A DNA stretch of 38,716 bases from a virus: the IMG/VR virus record IMGVR_UViG_3300012037_000001, positions 1 through 38,716 of that record; one strand, 5' to 3'. Every line of letters starts with the position of its first letter. Position 1 is the stretch's first letter. Shown in pieces: positions 38,002-38,716 of the stretch. The notes under the pieces were generated by a model. The model worked only from the letters and a program-made list of their open reading frames with translations. It did no database searches and was not told where the DNA came from. Made by a program: the position numbers and the translations under genes.

Positions 38002-38716
38002 TGAAGCAATTACTTTCTCTGCTCTTCCTCTGCCTTCTTTGCACCGGCGTCCGCGCCCAAAACGCTGCCCCCCTGAAGGGTACGGGCGTACTGCACTATA
38101 AGGACATCCCGACCCACGTACCCGATACGCGATCCCCCCAGGTGGTCTTCGTCGTCGATTCGCTGAAGTGGTACGTGTACGACGCTGACGCTACCGCCTG
38201 GCTCCAGCTTTCTGGTGGCGGTGGGCAAGGGATTGACGGGAAAAGCCTGCTGAATGGGCAAGGCGCACCGGCCAACAGCCTCGGCAATAATGGAGACTTC
38301 TATATTGACACTGATGCCGACCGCATTTATGGCCCCAAGGGCGGCGGCGTCTGGGGAAACGGGACACTGATTACTGGCCCGGCCGGACCCACTGGGCCAG
38401 CGGGCGCGGGCGTCGTGATCGTAGGATCGGTGGCCAACGCGGCCGCCTTGCCAAGCCCCTACGACGGTAATGTCGGTGATATGTTCATTGCAGAAGATAA
38501 CGGTGGGGGCTATGTCTACAATGGTAGCACCTACACTTTTGTGGGCCAGATCCGAGGGCCCCAGGGCGCAACTGGAGAAACAGGATTGACGGGCGGGGTC
38601 GGCCAGACGGGAACGGCAGGAGCTGCTGCGACCGTGGCGGCAGGAACGACGACGACAGGGGCCGCTGGCACGAATGCCACCGTCTCCAACGCGGGGACGC
38701 CACAAAACCGAACGCT
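38001..38716 (+). CDS. Tail fibre protein, N-terminal part with signal peptide (continues at base 1)
   Basis: Open to the window end; codon 230 (AAC at 38688) is the same codon as base 1, so the gene continues as 1-1932 (total about 872 aa). The first 20 residues are a classic signal peptide, MKQLLSLLFLCLLCTGVRAQ, with an AxA-like VRA/Q cleavage site as in Bacteroidota exported proteins. It is followed by a beta domain (GTGVLHYKDIPTHVPDTRSP, VVFVVDSLKWYVYDADATAW) and Gly-rich repeats (GPAGPTGPAGAGVV, GPQGATGETGLTG). A signal peptide on a phage fibre is unusual. The C-x-x-V-R-A-Q codons contain a copy of the dispersed repeat (38040-38059). Confidence 0.8.
   Translation, partial: MKQLLSLLFLCLLCTGVRAQNAAPLKGTGVLHYKDIPTHVPDTRSPQVVFVVDSLKWYVYDADATAWLQLSGGGGQGIDGKSLLNGQGAPANSLGNNGDFYIDTDADRIYGPKGGGVWGNGTLITGPAGPTGPAGAGVVIVGSVANAAALPSPYDGNVGDMFIAEDNGGGYVYNGSTYTFVGQIRGPQGATGETGLTGGVGQTGTAGAAATVAAGTTTTGAAGTNATVSNAGTPQNRT
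38040..38059 (+). repeat. Dispersed GC-rich 20-bp repeat, copy e
   Basis: TGCACCGGCG followed by TCCGCGCCCA, in coding sequence for the signal-peptide end (CTGVRAQ). Confidence 0.75.

Noticed and set aside
38010-38705. 231-codon minus-strand ORF opposite the fibre start
   Set aside because: Shadow of the signal-peptide fibre gene, with Arg/Ser-rich content typical of antisense GC-rich frames.

Overview
The window reads as an almost complete genome of a temperate, siphovirus-like tailed phage of a Bacteroidota host (class Caudoviricetes). Host evidence: a signal peptide ending in RAQ on a virion gene; starts preceded by A/T-rich sequence rather than Shine-Dalgarno sites; strong matches to the Bacteroidota promoter (TTG, about 20 nt, TAnnTTTG); and protein families I associate with phages of that phylum. 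The first and last 29 bases are identical, and one reading frame runs off the right end (from 38001) and continues at base 1 to 1932. The genome is therefore probably circular or circularly permuted, about 38.7 kb, opened inside a repeat of a collagen-like tail-fibre gene.

Layout: (1) 1-4040, two collagen-like tail-fibre genes and a small baseplate-type protein; the second fibre ends in an SGNH/GDSL hydrolase domain. (2) 4042-8618, amidase endolysin with a C-terminal membrane segment, S49 prohead protease, candidate scaffold, HK97-type major capsid protein, candidate tail tube. (3) 8713-9553, a leftward three-gene island with its own promoter: a DUF1874 protein matching the viral ring nuclease AcrIII-1 (anti-type III CRISPR), a small HTH-like protein and an unknown 73-aa protein. 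(4) 9854-15715, portal, small and large terminase, head-tail connector genes. (5) 15749-18274, lysogeny module: tyrosine integrase, 600 bp of attP-like DNA with phased TTGACCC/GGGTCAA repeats, XRE repressor and a divergent promoter/operator. (6) 18275-23946, early genes: SSB, small HTH-like proteins, DUF3987 replication ATPase, a four-helix membrane protein with a possible -1 frameshift extension carrying a zinc-ribbon, and a membrane-anchored PTP/DSP-like phosphatase. (7) 23947-26371, an AT-richer cassette array of seven small unknown genes; a candidate structured RNA precedes it, and four of the genes carry the same leader (ACCGCACAA). (8) 26458-38716, holin, tail morphogenesis, tape measure, a second candidate structured RNA with its own promoter and T-run, tail tip proteins and the signal-peptide-bearing fibre start.

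The most interesting points are the AcrIII-1/HTH island, the slippery GGGAAAG placed directly before a stop with a zinc-ribbon in the -1 frame, two riboswitch-like intergenic RNAs, a dispersed 20-bp GC-rich repeat found at least seven times on both strands, and the shared-leader cassette array. No tRNA, rRNA or CRISPR array was seen.
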